The notes under the pieces were generated by a model that did no database searches, was not told the origin of the DNA, and worked only from the letters and a program-made list of their open reading frames with translations. This document shows, in pieces, positions 1 to 4,681 of a stretch of 5,993 nucleotides of DNA (position 1 is its first letter; every line of letters begins with the position of its first letter). Source of the stretch: CAJCIY01 sp964245825 (GTDB taxonomy: Bacteria > Actinomycetota > Actinomycetes > Mycobacteriales > CAJCIY01); assembly GCA_964245825.1 (NCBI GenBank), contig CAXTNT010000031.1:1-5993 (forward strand). Direction: 5' to 3'. Position numbers and translations under genes: made by a program.

Positions 1-372
1 GAGCGCGTCGGCCATGGTCGGCGACTGGATGGGGGTGGGCGTCCGAATGCCCTTGGTGGCCAGGGCCGCGACGACGGCCGGGGCCAGGGCGAATTCGGTG
101 AAGCTCTGGGCGCCGTCGTGTGTGGCCGGCGGGCCCGACGCCACCGGAATGGTCCGAGCTTCCGGCGAGTGGTGGGCCGCCGGCGAGTGGTGGGCCGCCG
201 GGCGCTGGCCGGTAGGGCGCTGGCCGGTGGGGCGCTGGCCGGTGGGGCGCTGGCCGCCCGAAGCGTTGGTGATCGGGGCGGTGTTGGGCTGCTGCGGCTT
301 GCCCGCGGAGCGGGAGCGGCGGCGATTACGCCGGGGTCGTTGGGTTGACGGATTGGTCACAGAGGTAGTCAC
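1..372 (-). CDS. DEAD-box RNA helicase, N-terminal part (runs off left edge)
   Basis: Reading the minus strand from a GTG at 372 gives 124 codons open to the window edge. Residues 91-116 form the Q motif of DEAD-box helicases: an aromatic residue in SFTEF, then GIRTPTPIQ ending in the adenine-sensing Gln116. Motif I and the rest of the ATPase core lie beyond position 1. Residues 12-22 are a basic stretch (RPRRNRRRSRS), and 24-90 look disordered and hold two tandem repeats: GQRPT four times (40-59) and AAHHSP twice (59-70). Such basic, low-complexity tails bind RNA in this family. The start is uncertain: GTG at 372 and GTG at 360 are both possible, neither has a strong ribosome binding site, and the frame is closed upstream by TGA at 433-435. 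The gene lies just downstream of a cold-shock gene on the same strand, which fits an RhlE/CsdA-like role in unwinding mRNA or ribosome precursors. The exact subfamily cannot be told from this piece. Confidence 0.85.
   Translation of the reverse strand, partial: MTTSVTNPSTQRPRRNRRRSRSAGKPQQPNTAPITNASGGQRPTGQRPTGQRPTGQRPAAHHSPAAHHSPEARTIPVASGPPATHDGAQSFTEFALAPAVVAALATKGIRTPTPIQSPTMADAL
163..198 (-). repeat. 18-bp tandem duplication inside helicase tail
   Basis: Two identical 18-bp copies (198-181 and 180-163, minus-strand unit GCGGCCCACCACTCGCCG) encode AAHHSP twice. They abut the 15-bp repeat, so two unrelated in-frame repeats expanded side by side in the same disordered segment. Confidence 0.9.
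196..255 (-). repeat. 15-bp tandem repeat, four units, inside helicase tail
   Basis: Read on the minus strand the unit is GGCCAGCGCCCCACC. Units one and two (255-241, 240-226) are identical, unit three (225-211) differs at one base, and unit four (210-196) diverges at its end. The period is five codons and encodes GQRPT, so length changes keep the frame. Near-identity at DNA level points to recent slippage or unequal exchange. Confidence 0.9.
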
Positions 373-562
373 AGAGTTCCAAGCGCTGGTTGGCCGGGAC
401 CGGCGGCAGTCCGACTCAATTCGGACCGGCGATCATAAGGCCACGCGGGAGGCTCGCCCGCAGGAGTGCGGCAAGGAGAGCCGCTGTTGACCATGTTACA
501 CGCCGCAACGCTTATCCCGAGCCAATGCCGGTCCCGGCGTCTCAACCTTCATCCCCATCCCG

Positions 563-616
563 CCGATGATCTCGGAGTCAGCACGCACAGTCGCGTGTCC
601 TCGCCGAGATCATCGG
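563..616. repeat. 13-bp inverted repeat with nested inner hairpin
   Basis: CCGATGATCTCGG at 563-575 is the exact reverse complement of CCGAGATCATCGG at 604-616. Inside the 28-nt loop, CACGC (582-586) pairs with GCGTG (593-597), giving a two-tier hairpin. Each arm is also a partial palindrome (CCGA-N5-TCGG). It lies past the cold-shock terminator and upstream of the helicase, so it could be a helicase operator, a leader structure, or a second terminator. Confidence 0.6.
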
Positions 617-652
617 GGCTGGGCGGCCGCGCGCGTCCAAGGCAGACGCAAA

Positions 653-680
653 CGCCCCGCCGACGTGAGTCGGCGGGGCG
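653..680 (-). terminator. Factor-independent terminator of the cold-shock gene
   Basis: A perfect 12-bp GC-rich stem (653-664 with 669-680) closes on a 4-nt loop, 21 nt past the cold-shock stop codon. On the minus strand it is followed by GTTTGCGTCT, a weak U-rich tail as is usual in high-GC actinobacteria. It should separate the cold-shock transcript from the helicase, with possible read-through. Confidence 0.85.
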
Positions 681-701
681 CTGTGTGCGGTGGGCGAGGC
701 G

Positions 702-905
702 TCAGATGGCGCGGACGTCCTCGGCCTGCGGGCCCTTCTGGCCCTGGGTGGTGTTGAACTCGACGCGCTGGTTCTCGTCAAGGCTGCGGTAGCCACTGCC
801 GGAGATCGCGGAGAAGTGGACGAAGACGTCCTTGCTTCCGTCGTCGGGAGCGATGAAGCCGAAGCCCTTTTCGCTGTTGAACCATTTGACGGTTCCCTGA
901 GCCAT
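702..905 (-). CDS. cspA: CspA-family cold-shock protein
   Basis: This is a complete 67-aa single cold-shock domain, the usual length. It binds single-stranded RNA and DNA and melts mRNA structure, typically at low temperature. It begins MAQGTVKWFNSEKGFGFI, containing the RNP1 motif KGFGFI (residues 13-18), followed by RNP2 VFVHF (27-31), and ends in the actinobacterial-type QGQKGPQAEDVRAI. The ATG at 905 is preceded by a purine-rich GAAAGAGATAG that serves as a loose ribosome binding site. A hairpin terminator follows the stop. A TACTGT hexamer at 1066-1071 on the minus strand would give a leader of about 150 nt, the long 5' UTR common for cold-shock mRNAs. Some actinobacterial copies are constitutive, so cold induction is not shown here. 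Identification is firm; the symbol is a family name, not proven orthology. Confidence 0.97.
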   Translation of the reverse strand: MAQGTVKWFNSEKGFGFIAPDDGSKDVFVHFSAISGSGYRSLDENQRVEFNTTQGQKGPQAEDVRAI

Positions 906-940
906 GTTTCTATCTCTTTCGTTCAGGCGGTGCGGGCCGA

Positions 941-951
941 CACACTGTGTG
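941..951. promoter_or_regulatory. Palindrome in the cold-shock leader
   Basis: CACACTGTGTG is a perfect 5+1+5 palindrome 36 nt upstream of the cold-shock ATG. Its half GTGTGCC (947-953) recurs at 1190-1196 and 1218-1224, with the inverse GGCACAC at 1151-1157. It could be an operator half-site family or a leader hairpin. Confidence 0.35.
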
Positions 952-1065
952 CCAACCCGGGTCGTGCGAAGTGCCTGACTCTCGGTCGAGATGAAAGACG
1001 ACTAACGCCAGAGCAAAGATCCTGCGCATCGTCGTGCCCGAGGAAGATTGCGAACAACCAGCGAA

Positions 1066-1071
1066 ACAGTA
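1066..1071 (-). promoter_or_regulatory. Candidate -10 element for the cold-shock gene
   Basis: TACTGT on the minus strand fits TANNNT and would place transcription start near 1058, about 150 nt before the ATG. No good -35 box is seen. This is pattern-based only. Confidence 0.28.
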
Positions 1072-1143
1072 ACACGAACGAGCGGCCCTCAGGCCGACAC
1101 TCCGAATCTGAGTACCACCCCGGCCAGGGGTGACGCCGGACCT

Positions 1144-1208
1144 GGTTACGGGCACACTCAACACATCGACGCCGGTCCTCGCTGCATGCGTGTGCCGGCT
1201 GGGTAACC
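1144..1208. repeat. Nested inverted repeat upstream of the desaturase
   Basis: GGTTAC-G-GGCACAC (1144-1157) is complementary to GTGTGCC (1190-1196) plus GTAACC (1203-1208), with a 6-nt bulge in the 3' arm. A further GTGTGCC lies at 1218-1224. It sits about 170 nt upstream of the desaturase start and may be an operator or leader structure. Confidence 0.4.
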
Positions 1209-1370
1209 ACCGACCAGGTGTGCCTCGACTAAGCAGGAGTCGTCGTATCGAACGAGACACCCGATCCTTCGCGCTTATTCCGTGACCGCATCGCCGCGTC
1301 CCGTCCGGCCTGACCAACGTCCGCTCTTGCTTCACTCGCTCGCTGTCAGCGATGCGATCGTCAGCACTCT

Positions 1371-1374
1371 GGAG
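1371..1374 (+). promoter_or_regulatory. Ribosome binding site fixing the desaturase GTG start
   Basis: GGAG lies five bases before the GTG at 1380. This supports the GTG as start, in agreement with the family N-terminus. Confidence 0.7.
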
Positions 1375-1379
1375 ACTCT

Positions 1380-2429
1380 GTGACCACTGTTGCCCCCCCG
1401 ACCCAACGCGGCAGCGACTTCGCCGTCCTGTCCCGGCAGATCCGCGCCGCGGGTCTGCTGCACCGGCGTCGCATCAGCTATTCGGTGCGCATCGTCGCGA
1501 CGCTCGGCGCGTACGCGGCGACCTGGTGGGCGTTCGTCGTGGTCGGCGACTCCTGGTACCAGACGATCGTCGCGGCGGCCATGGGTCTGGCCTTCACGCA
1601 GGTCGCGTTCCTCGGCCACGACGGCGGTCACCAGCAGGTCGGCCGGACGCGGCGGGGCAACGACATCCTTGGACTGATCACCGGCGACCTGCTCGTGGGC
1701 CTCTGCTACGGCTGGTGGGTCGACGAGCACAGCCAGCACCACACGGCTCCGAACCACGAGGGCAAGGACCCCGACATCGGGGACAGCGTCATCACCTTCA
1801 CCAAGCGCCAGGCCGGCAACCGTGCCGGCAAGGTCGAGACGTTCATCGCCAAGTACCAGGCCTGGTTGTTCTTCCCGTTGCTGACGCTCGAGGGCCTCAA
1901 CCTGCACGTGCAGGCCATCACCTGGCTGAAGAACACGCCGATCCGCAAGTACCGGCGCACCGAGCTGACCATGCTCACCGTGCACGTCGTCGTGTTCTTC
2001 GGCGCGCTGCTGCTCGTGCTGTCGCCCGTCAAGGCGCTGACCTTCTTGGTGATCCAGCAGGCAGTGTGGGGCGTCTACATGGGCTGCTCGTTCGCGCCGA
2101 ACCACAAGGGCATGCCGACGATCCCCGAGGGCGAGTCGCTGGACTTCCTGCGCCGCCAGGTCGTGACTACGCGCAACGTCCGCGGCGGCCACTTCACCGA
2201 CTTCCTGCTCGGCGGCCTGAACTACCAGATCGAGCACCACCTGTTCCCGAACATGCCGCGCGACAACCTGCGTAAGGCCCAGCCGATTGTCCGGGAGTAC
2301 TGCCGTGAGCTCAACATCTCCTACACCGAGACCTCGCTCATCGGTTCGTACGTGATCGCCTTGCGTCACCTGAATCGCGTCGGCGCGCCGCTGCGCGCGC
2401 GCGGCCAGACCGAACTCGCCACGACCTGA
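1380..2429 (+). CDS. Membrane-bound fatty-acid (acyl-CoA) desaturase
   Basis: This is a complete 349-aa integral membrane di-iron desaturase, which introduces a cis double bond into acyl chains using O2 and electrons from a separate reductase. The three histidine boxes are present: HDGGH (80-84), HSQHH (117-121) and QIEHH (283-287). The last, H/Q-x-x-H-H with a leading Gln, is typical of the front-end/linoleoyl-CoA type group, as is NHKGMP at 241-246. Hydrophobic segments lie at about 36-56, 61-79, 98-113, 161-180 and 198-236, and the His boxes face the cytoplasm in the family. There is no fused cytochrome b5 domain, so ferredoxin or a reductase must be supplied elsewhere; none is in this window. 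The start is GTG with GGAG upstream. It is divergent from the cold-shock gene, which suggests membrane-fluidity adjustment at low temperature. Family is sure; position specificity and substrate cannot be read. Confidence 0.95.
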   Translation: MTTVAPPTQRGSDFAVLSRQIRAAGLLHRRRISYSVRIVATLGAYAATWWAFVVVGDSWYQTIVAAAMGLAFTQVAFLGHDGGHQQVGRTRRGNDILGLITGDLLVGLCYGWWVDEHSQHHTAPNHEGKDPDIGDSVITFTKRQAGNRAGKVETFIAKYQAWLFFPLLTLEGLNLHVQAITWLKNTPIRKYRRTELTMLTVHVVVFFGALLLVLSPVKALTFLVIQQAVWGVYMGCSFAPNHKGMPTIPEGESLDFLRRQVVTTRNVRGGHFTDFLLGGLNYQIEHHLFPNMPRDNLRKAQPIVREYCRELNISYTETSLIGSYVIALRHLNRVGAPLRARGQTELATT

Positions 2430-2521
2430 TCGATCGTCGACACCGCCCGCCGGTTTCCCGGGGGCAACTTGCGCGCGCGGCGCGGCCACGTAGGCCAACC
2501 GCGCCACGAGCACATCGGTCA

Positions 2522-2563
2522 GCGCCGGGCCCCGCCGCAACGGCGAGAGTTGCGGCCCGGCGC
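2522..2563 (+). repeat. Strong hairpin between desaturase and phosphoribosyltransferase
   Basis: GCGCCGGGCC (2522-2531) pairs with GGCCCGGCGC (2554-2563). After a 5-nt bulge, GCAAC (2537-2541) pairs with GTTGC (2549-2553) around a 7-nt loop. It has no U tract. It could terminate the desaturase transcript, or act at DNA level, since it ends exactly where the putative -10 of the next gene begins. Confidence 0.65.
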
Positions 2564-2568
2564 ACGAT
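2563..2568 (+). promoter_or_regulatory. Candidate -10 of a leaderless promoter
   Basis: CACGAT occupies -12 to -7 relative to the A of the ATG at 2575, the spacing of leaderless actinobacterial mRNAs. It matches TANNNT except at the first base. The start lacks a properly spaced ribosome binding site: the G-run ends one base before ATG. Confidence 0.4.
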
Positions 2569-2574
2569 GGGGGC

Positions 2575-3216
2575 ATGTTTCGCGACCGCGACGATGCGGG
2601 GCAGCAGCTGGCGCGTGCGCTCGCGCACTACGCCCGGCGTCCGGACGTGGTCGTCCTGGGCCTGCCGCGCGGGGGAGTGGTCGTGGCAGCGCGAGTGGCC
2701 GAGGAGCTGGACGCGCCAGTGGACGTCGTAGTCGCCCGCAAGATCCCTGCGCCCGGCCACCGCGAGCTGGCGATGGGGGCGCTGGCCGTGTGGGACGGGC
2801 GCGACGCCGTCGTCCGCAACGAGCACGTCATCGAGTCCGCGCGGGTCTCGCCCGACACTTTCGAGGCCGACCGGCTACTCGAGCTGGAGGTCGCGCACCG
2901 GCGCGCAGCCGACTGGAGCCCGGTGCCGCCCGACCTCGCCGGCCGCACCGCGATCGTCGTCGACGACGGCCTGGCCACCGGCGCTACGATGCGGGCCGCG
3001 CTGGAGGTGCTGCGACTTGCCGGGGCCGCCCACCTCGTCGCCGCCGTGCCGGTCGGGGTCAAGGCGGAGCTGGCCGATCTGCGACAGCGGACCGACGACG
3101 TCGTGTGCGTGCTGGCCCCCGAGCCGTTCCTGTCGGTCGGCAGCCATTACGCCGACTTCGGCGAGGTCGTCGACGCCACCGTGCGCCGTGAACTAGACCT
3201 TGCCCGCCGGGCGTGA
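2575..3216 (+). CDS. Phosphoribosyltransferase-domain protein (COG1926 type)
   Basis: This is a complete 213-aa protein with the type I phosphoribosyltransferase fold. The PRPP-binding loop is clear at residues 126-138, AIVVDDGLATGAT: hydrophobic strand, two acids, then the Gly/Thr phosphate loop. An N-terminal strand-loop LGLPRGGVVVA (28-38) is the pyrophosphate-side loop, and RKIPAPGHRELAMGA (55-69) and PEPFLSVGSHYADF (182-195) are conserved in this predicted group. The acceptor base or other substrate is unknown for the group, so a specific salvage reaction should not be assigned. The start is the ATG at 2575, chosen because homology begins at once (MFRDRDDAGQQLA) and a -10-like hexamer lies 6 nt upstream, suggesting a leaderless message. 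It is 158 nt ahead of the next gene's start, probably transcribed separately. The protein appears soluble, with no signal peptide. Confidence 0.9.
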   Translation: MFRDRDDAGQQLARALAHYARRPDVVVLGLPRGGVVVAARVAEELDAPVDVVVARKIPAPGHRELAMGALAVWDGRDAVVRNEHVIESARVSPDTFEADRLLELEVAHRRAADWSPVPPDLAGRTAIVVDDGLATGATMRAALEVLRLAGAAHLVAAVPVGVKAELADLRQRTDDVVCVLAPEPFLSVGSHYADFGEVVDATVRRELDLARRA

Positions 3217-3271
3217 ATGTCATGGGCGGGCTGCCGCGCCGCGCAGGCGTCGGTGGTGCTGGCTCCTACGT

Positions 3272-3290
3272 CGTGCCCAGCTGCGGCACG
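3272..3290 (+). repeat. Hairpin upstream of the PGPGW gene
   Basis: CGTGCC (3272-3277) pairs with GGCACG (3285-3290) around a 7-nt loop. It may end the phosphoribosyltransferase transcript. Its 3' arm directly abuts the putative -10 element TACCGT. Confidence 0.4.
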
Positions 3291-3296
3291 TACCGT
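3291..3296 (+). promoter_or_regulatory. -10 element of a leaderless promoter
   Basis: TACCGT is an exact TANNNT match at -12 to -7 relative to the A of the ATG at 3303. This supports the 3303 start over the upstream GTG 3213 and ATG 3222 codons in or near frame, which would add non-conserved residues. Confidence 0.5.
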
Positions 3297-3302
3297 AGGG
3301 GC

Positions 3303-3700
3303 ATGGCGCACCCGGACACGCAGAGCCGTCGGGTGGCGCCGCCCGCCGACGAGCCGGAAGGTCGCCTGCGCGGCTTTCGCTCCCGTGTCCGCGCTCTGCC
3401 CGGCGGGTGGGTCGCGTGGCGGGTGGGCGTCACCGTGCTCGGGGTCGCGGTCTTCGTCGGCGGGATCGTCCTGCTGCCCCTGCCAGGCCCCGGCTGGCTG
3501 ATCATCTTCGCCGGGCTCGGGCTGCTGGCCACTGAATACGAGTGGGCCAGCCGGCTGCTGACCTACGCCCGCGACACCCTGCGCCGCTGGACCGCTTGGC
3601 TNNNNNNNNNNAGCCGCTCTGGGTACGGGGCGTGGTCACGCTCGGCACCGTCGTGATCGTGGTGGCGGCGCTCTGGCTGGCCTGGTTGTTGCTGTACTGA
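3303..3700 (+). CDS. PGPGW (TIGR02611-type) small membrane protein, interrupted by assembly gap
   Basis: This is a small inner-membrane protein of unknown function. Residues 1-37 are polar and basic, followed by a hydrophobic helix at about 41-59, the diagnostic LPLPGPGW turn (PGPGW at 61-65), and a second helix at 66-78. After TEYEWA comes an amphipathic stretch RLLTYARDTLRRW (84-96). Ten Ns (3602-3611) interrupt the gene after residue 99. After the gap, the frame of PLWVRGVVTLG followed by a third hydrophobic helix ends at TGA 3698-3700. The two halves are out of register with a 10-base gap: they join only if the true gap length is 2 modulo 3. So this is very likely an intact gene of about 130 aa or slightly more, with a wrong gap length, not a frameshift mutant. 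Automated translation across the Ns would give a false ending at about 3656. Confidence 0.85.
3602..3611. other. Assembly gap (10 Ns)
   Basis: Ten undetermined bases lie within the PGPGW gene. The reading frames on either side show that the length is not exact. Confidence 1.
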
Positions 3701-3718
3701 GCCCGATCTTGTGCCGTG

Positions 3719-3724
3719 TAGCAT
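3719..3724 (+). promoter_or_regulatory. Candidate -10 element for tRNA-Val
   Basis: TAGCAT fits TANNNT and would start transcription near 3731, about 33 nt before the mature tRNA. No clear -35 is seen. Confidence 0.3.
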
Positions 3725-3763
3725 TTGCGACGCTGTGCGGCCGGCCTCCGACCCCGGCATCCC

Positions 3764-3838
3764 GGGCGATTAGCTCAGCGGGAGAGCACTGCCTTCACAC
3801 GGCAGGGGTCACTGGTTCGATCCCAGTATCGCCCACCA
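3764..3838 (+). tRNA. tRNA-Val (anticodon CAC), CCA encoded
   Basis: A full cloverleaf can be drawn by eye: acceptor GGGCGAT/ATCGCCC (3764-3770 with 3828-3834, all seven pairs), D stem GCTC/GAGC, anticodon stem CTGCC/GGCAG (3789-3793 with 3801-3805), and T stem ACTGG/CCAGT around TTCGATC. The loop TTCACAC places anticodon CAC at 3796-3798, reading the valine codon GTG, a preferred codon in such GC-rich genomes. Discriminator A is at 3835 and CCA at 3836-3838. Recombinase remnants begin shortly after its 3' end, so it was probably an integration target. Confidence 0.97.
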
Positions 3839-3845
3839 CTTGGGG

Positions 3846-3862
3846 CCCCGGATTTGCTGGGG
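3846..3862 (+). terminator. Weak candidate tRNA terminator
   Basis: CCCCGG (3846-3851) pairs with CTGGGG (3857-3862), one pair being G-U, around ATTTG. It lies 8 nt after the CCA and is followed by a mildly T-containing stretch. Confidence 0.35.
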
Positions 3863-3989
3863 TGGCTTGTCAAGATCGCGAACAGTGGCCCGGGTACCCC
3901 CCGGGTACACAAGCGGCCGGGCTGAACCGAGTCGATCCGCTCCTGCTGGCCGGCTTCAACGAGCTCAGATCGCCGAATCTCGAGCGCCC

Positions 3990-4048
3990 CTTGGCCCCAC
4001 CGCCGCGCGCCTGGAATGCCGGTTCGAGCGCGTTCACGTGGGGCCAAG
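3990..4048. repeat. 11-bp inverted repeat at the end of the recombinase remnant
   Basis: CTTGGCCCCAC (3990-4000) and GTGGGGCCAAG (4038-4048) are exact inverse copies 37 nt apart. The right arm spans the stop of the minus-strand recombinase remnant. It could be a terminator, or a mobile-element end. Confidence 0.5.
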
Positions 4049-4258
4049 CGTCGCTCTCGGCTGGAAGTGCGCAGTACGGATCGGCGGGTACCGAGCGACG
4101 GAATCAGGATCACCAGTGACCTTGCCCGGGGATTTGGTATTGGCCGCGACGAACGCAACCGCATCGAGCCGGTCGGCTACGGCGTCGAGGTCGTCGTCGA
4201 AGAGGTCCGCGTAGCGGTCGAGCGTCACGGCGGCGCACGCGTGTCTGATATGCGGGTT
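4034..4258 (-). pseudogene. Tyrosine recombinase (phage-type integrase), C-terminal remnant
   Basis: Only the last part of an integrase can be recognised. HACAAVTLDRYADLF (about 4243 down to 4199) matches the catalytic end of the family: the His of the usual L-G-H-x-S segment, ten residues before the nucleophile Tyr in TLDRYADLF, whose codon is 4211-4213. DDDLDAVADRLDA follows, typical of actinobacterial phage integrases. The frame then runs to TGA at 4034-4036. Upstream, the expected LGH reads IRH, and no Arg-helix, core or arm-binding domain is found on the strand up to 4429 or beyond; an intact protein would be near 370-400 aa. It is therefore broken. The 3' end points at tRNA-Val about 200 bp away, the usual place for the integrase of a tRNA-targeted element. 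Confidence 0.75.
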
Positions 4259-4306
4259 ATCCGGTCGGTGGTCGGCCAGTCCTTGGTGACTGGTTGATCG
4301 GCCTGC

Positions 4307-4313
4307 GAGGAGG
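4307..4313 (+). promoter_or_regulatory. Strong ribosome binding site before a recombinase remnant
   Basis: GAGGAGG ends 9 nt before the ATG at 4323. It marks the true start of a once functional gene and is better than any other ribosome binding site in the window. Confidence 0.6.
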
Positions 4314-4322
4314 CCCCGTTCC

Positions 4323-4420
4323 ATGAGTTCGTGCCGTGTTCGACCCGCCGCTGGGATGGGTCCGAGCTGACCGAGATTTCGCTGGGTGAACCGCTGTTGG
4401 ATGACTATCTGGCCTTCGTC
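4323..4420 (+). pseudogene. Second tyrosine recombinase, N-terminal remnant (frameshifted)
   Basis: From the ATG at 4323, preceded by GAGGAGG, the frame gives MSSCRVRPAAGMGPS and meets TGA. Shifting frame near 4360-4368 continues with SELTEISLGEPLLDDYLAFVG (in two overlapping parts), which resembles the N-terminus of actinobacterial site-specific integrases (the LGDPLLDDYLAFV segment leading to the SAM-like core-binding domain). After LAFVG the resemblance stops at about 4420 and what follows is unrecognised. So there are a one-base frameshift and a truncation. The orientation is opposite to the other remnant and the family looks different, so these are probably two separate elements, though one rearranged gene is possible. 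The family match is from memory of the motif, hence moderate confidence. Confidence 0.5.
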
Positions 4421-4681
4421 GGAGAGCAAGTCAGCCGGCGAAGGATGACGGTGCTGCGCGGTGGTGGTGCGAGCCGGTCATCGCAAGGATGGCTCGCAAC
4501 AATTCGGATGATCGACCGAGTGCCTCCAGGCTATGCGAGATCGCTATTGAACATTGCCCATGCGTGCCAGCCCAACAAGTCCGAGCGGTTGCTGGCAAGC
4601 GGAGCTATGGGGGCGGCAACGCTCGATTGCTCCGGCCGTCCGCGCAGCAGGGTCGCGATGTTGGCGCCGTTCGCGCGTTGT

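Larger units (their letters stand above)
373..701. other. Intergenic region between helicase and cold-shock gene
   Basis: I see no credible gene here. It holds the cold-shock gene terminator (653-680), a long inverted repeat (563-616) and, on the minus strand, a TAACAT hexamer at 493-498 that fits the actinobacterial -10 pattern TANNNT. If that is the helicase promoter, its leader would be roughly 115 nt. No convincing -35 box accompanies it. Open frames crossing this stretch have no recognisable protein features. Confidence 0.5.
906..1379. other. Divergent intergenic region, cspA / desaturase
   Basis: About 470 bp lie between the two divergent genes, with no believable coding region; it is less GC-skewed than its flanks. 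It contains the probable cold-shock leader, the GTGTGCC/GGCACAC repeats, and a nested inverted repeat in which GGTTAC (1144-1149) and GGCACAC (1151-1157) pair with GTAACC (1203-1208) and GTGTGCC (1190-1196). A shared regulatory region is plausible. I could not place a convincing desaturase promoter. Confidence 0.5.
3839..4681. other. Gene-poor decayed region downstream of tRNA-Val
   Basis: About 840 bp hold no intact gene, only two recombinase fragments (4034-4258 minus, 4323-4420 plus). Also present are a 9-bp direct repeat CCCGGGTAC (3889-3897, 3900-3908) and an 11-bp inverted repeat (3990-4000 with 4038-4048). GC and codon patterns are uneven and T/A content is locally higher than in neighbours (for example 4500-4560). 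This is typical of island debris. I looked for a second copy of the tRNA 3' end as an att site and found none in the window. Confidence 0.6.

Noticed and set aside
163..255. Possible CRISPR-like or regulatory repeats
   Set aside because: The units are directly adjacent without spacers, are multiples of three, and are coding.
14..490. Plus-strand frame with VGRWP repeats
   Set aside because: It is the antisense image of the helicase tail repeats. The minus-strand frame carries the helicase Q motif.
1332..2576. 414-codon open frame on the minus strand
   Set aside because: It lies antisense to the desaturase, which has clear histidine boxes. High GC leaves such antisense frames open. The translation is a low-complexity Arg/Val/Asp-rich sequence without family features.
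3213..3302. Upstream extension of the PGPGW protein from GTG 3213
   Set aside because: The extra 30 residues are not conserved in character, overlap the previous stop, and lack a ribosome binding site. The ATG at 3303 has an exact -10 at leaderless spacing.
3775..4164. Minus-strand frame containing RYWDRTSDPCRVK
   Set aside because: This is a well-known false protein motif made by reading a tRNA gene antisense. Here it is the complement of tRNA-Val.
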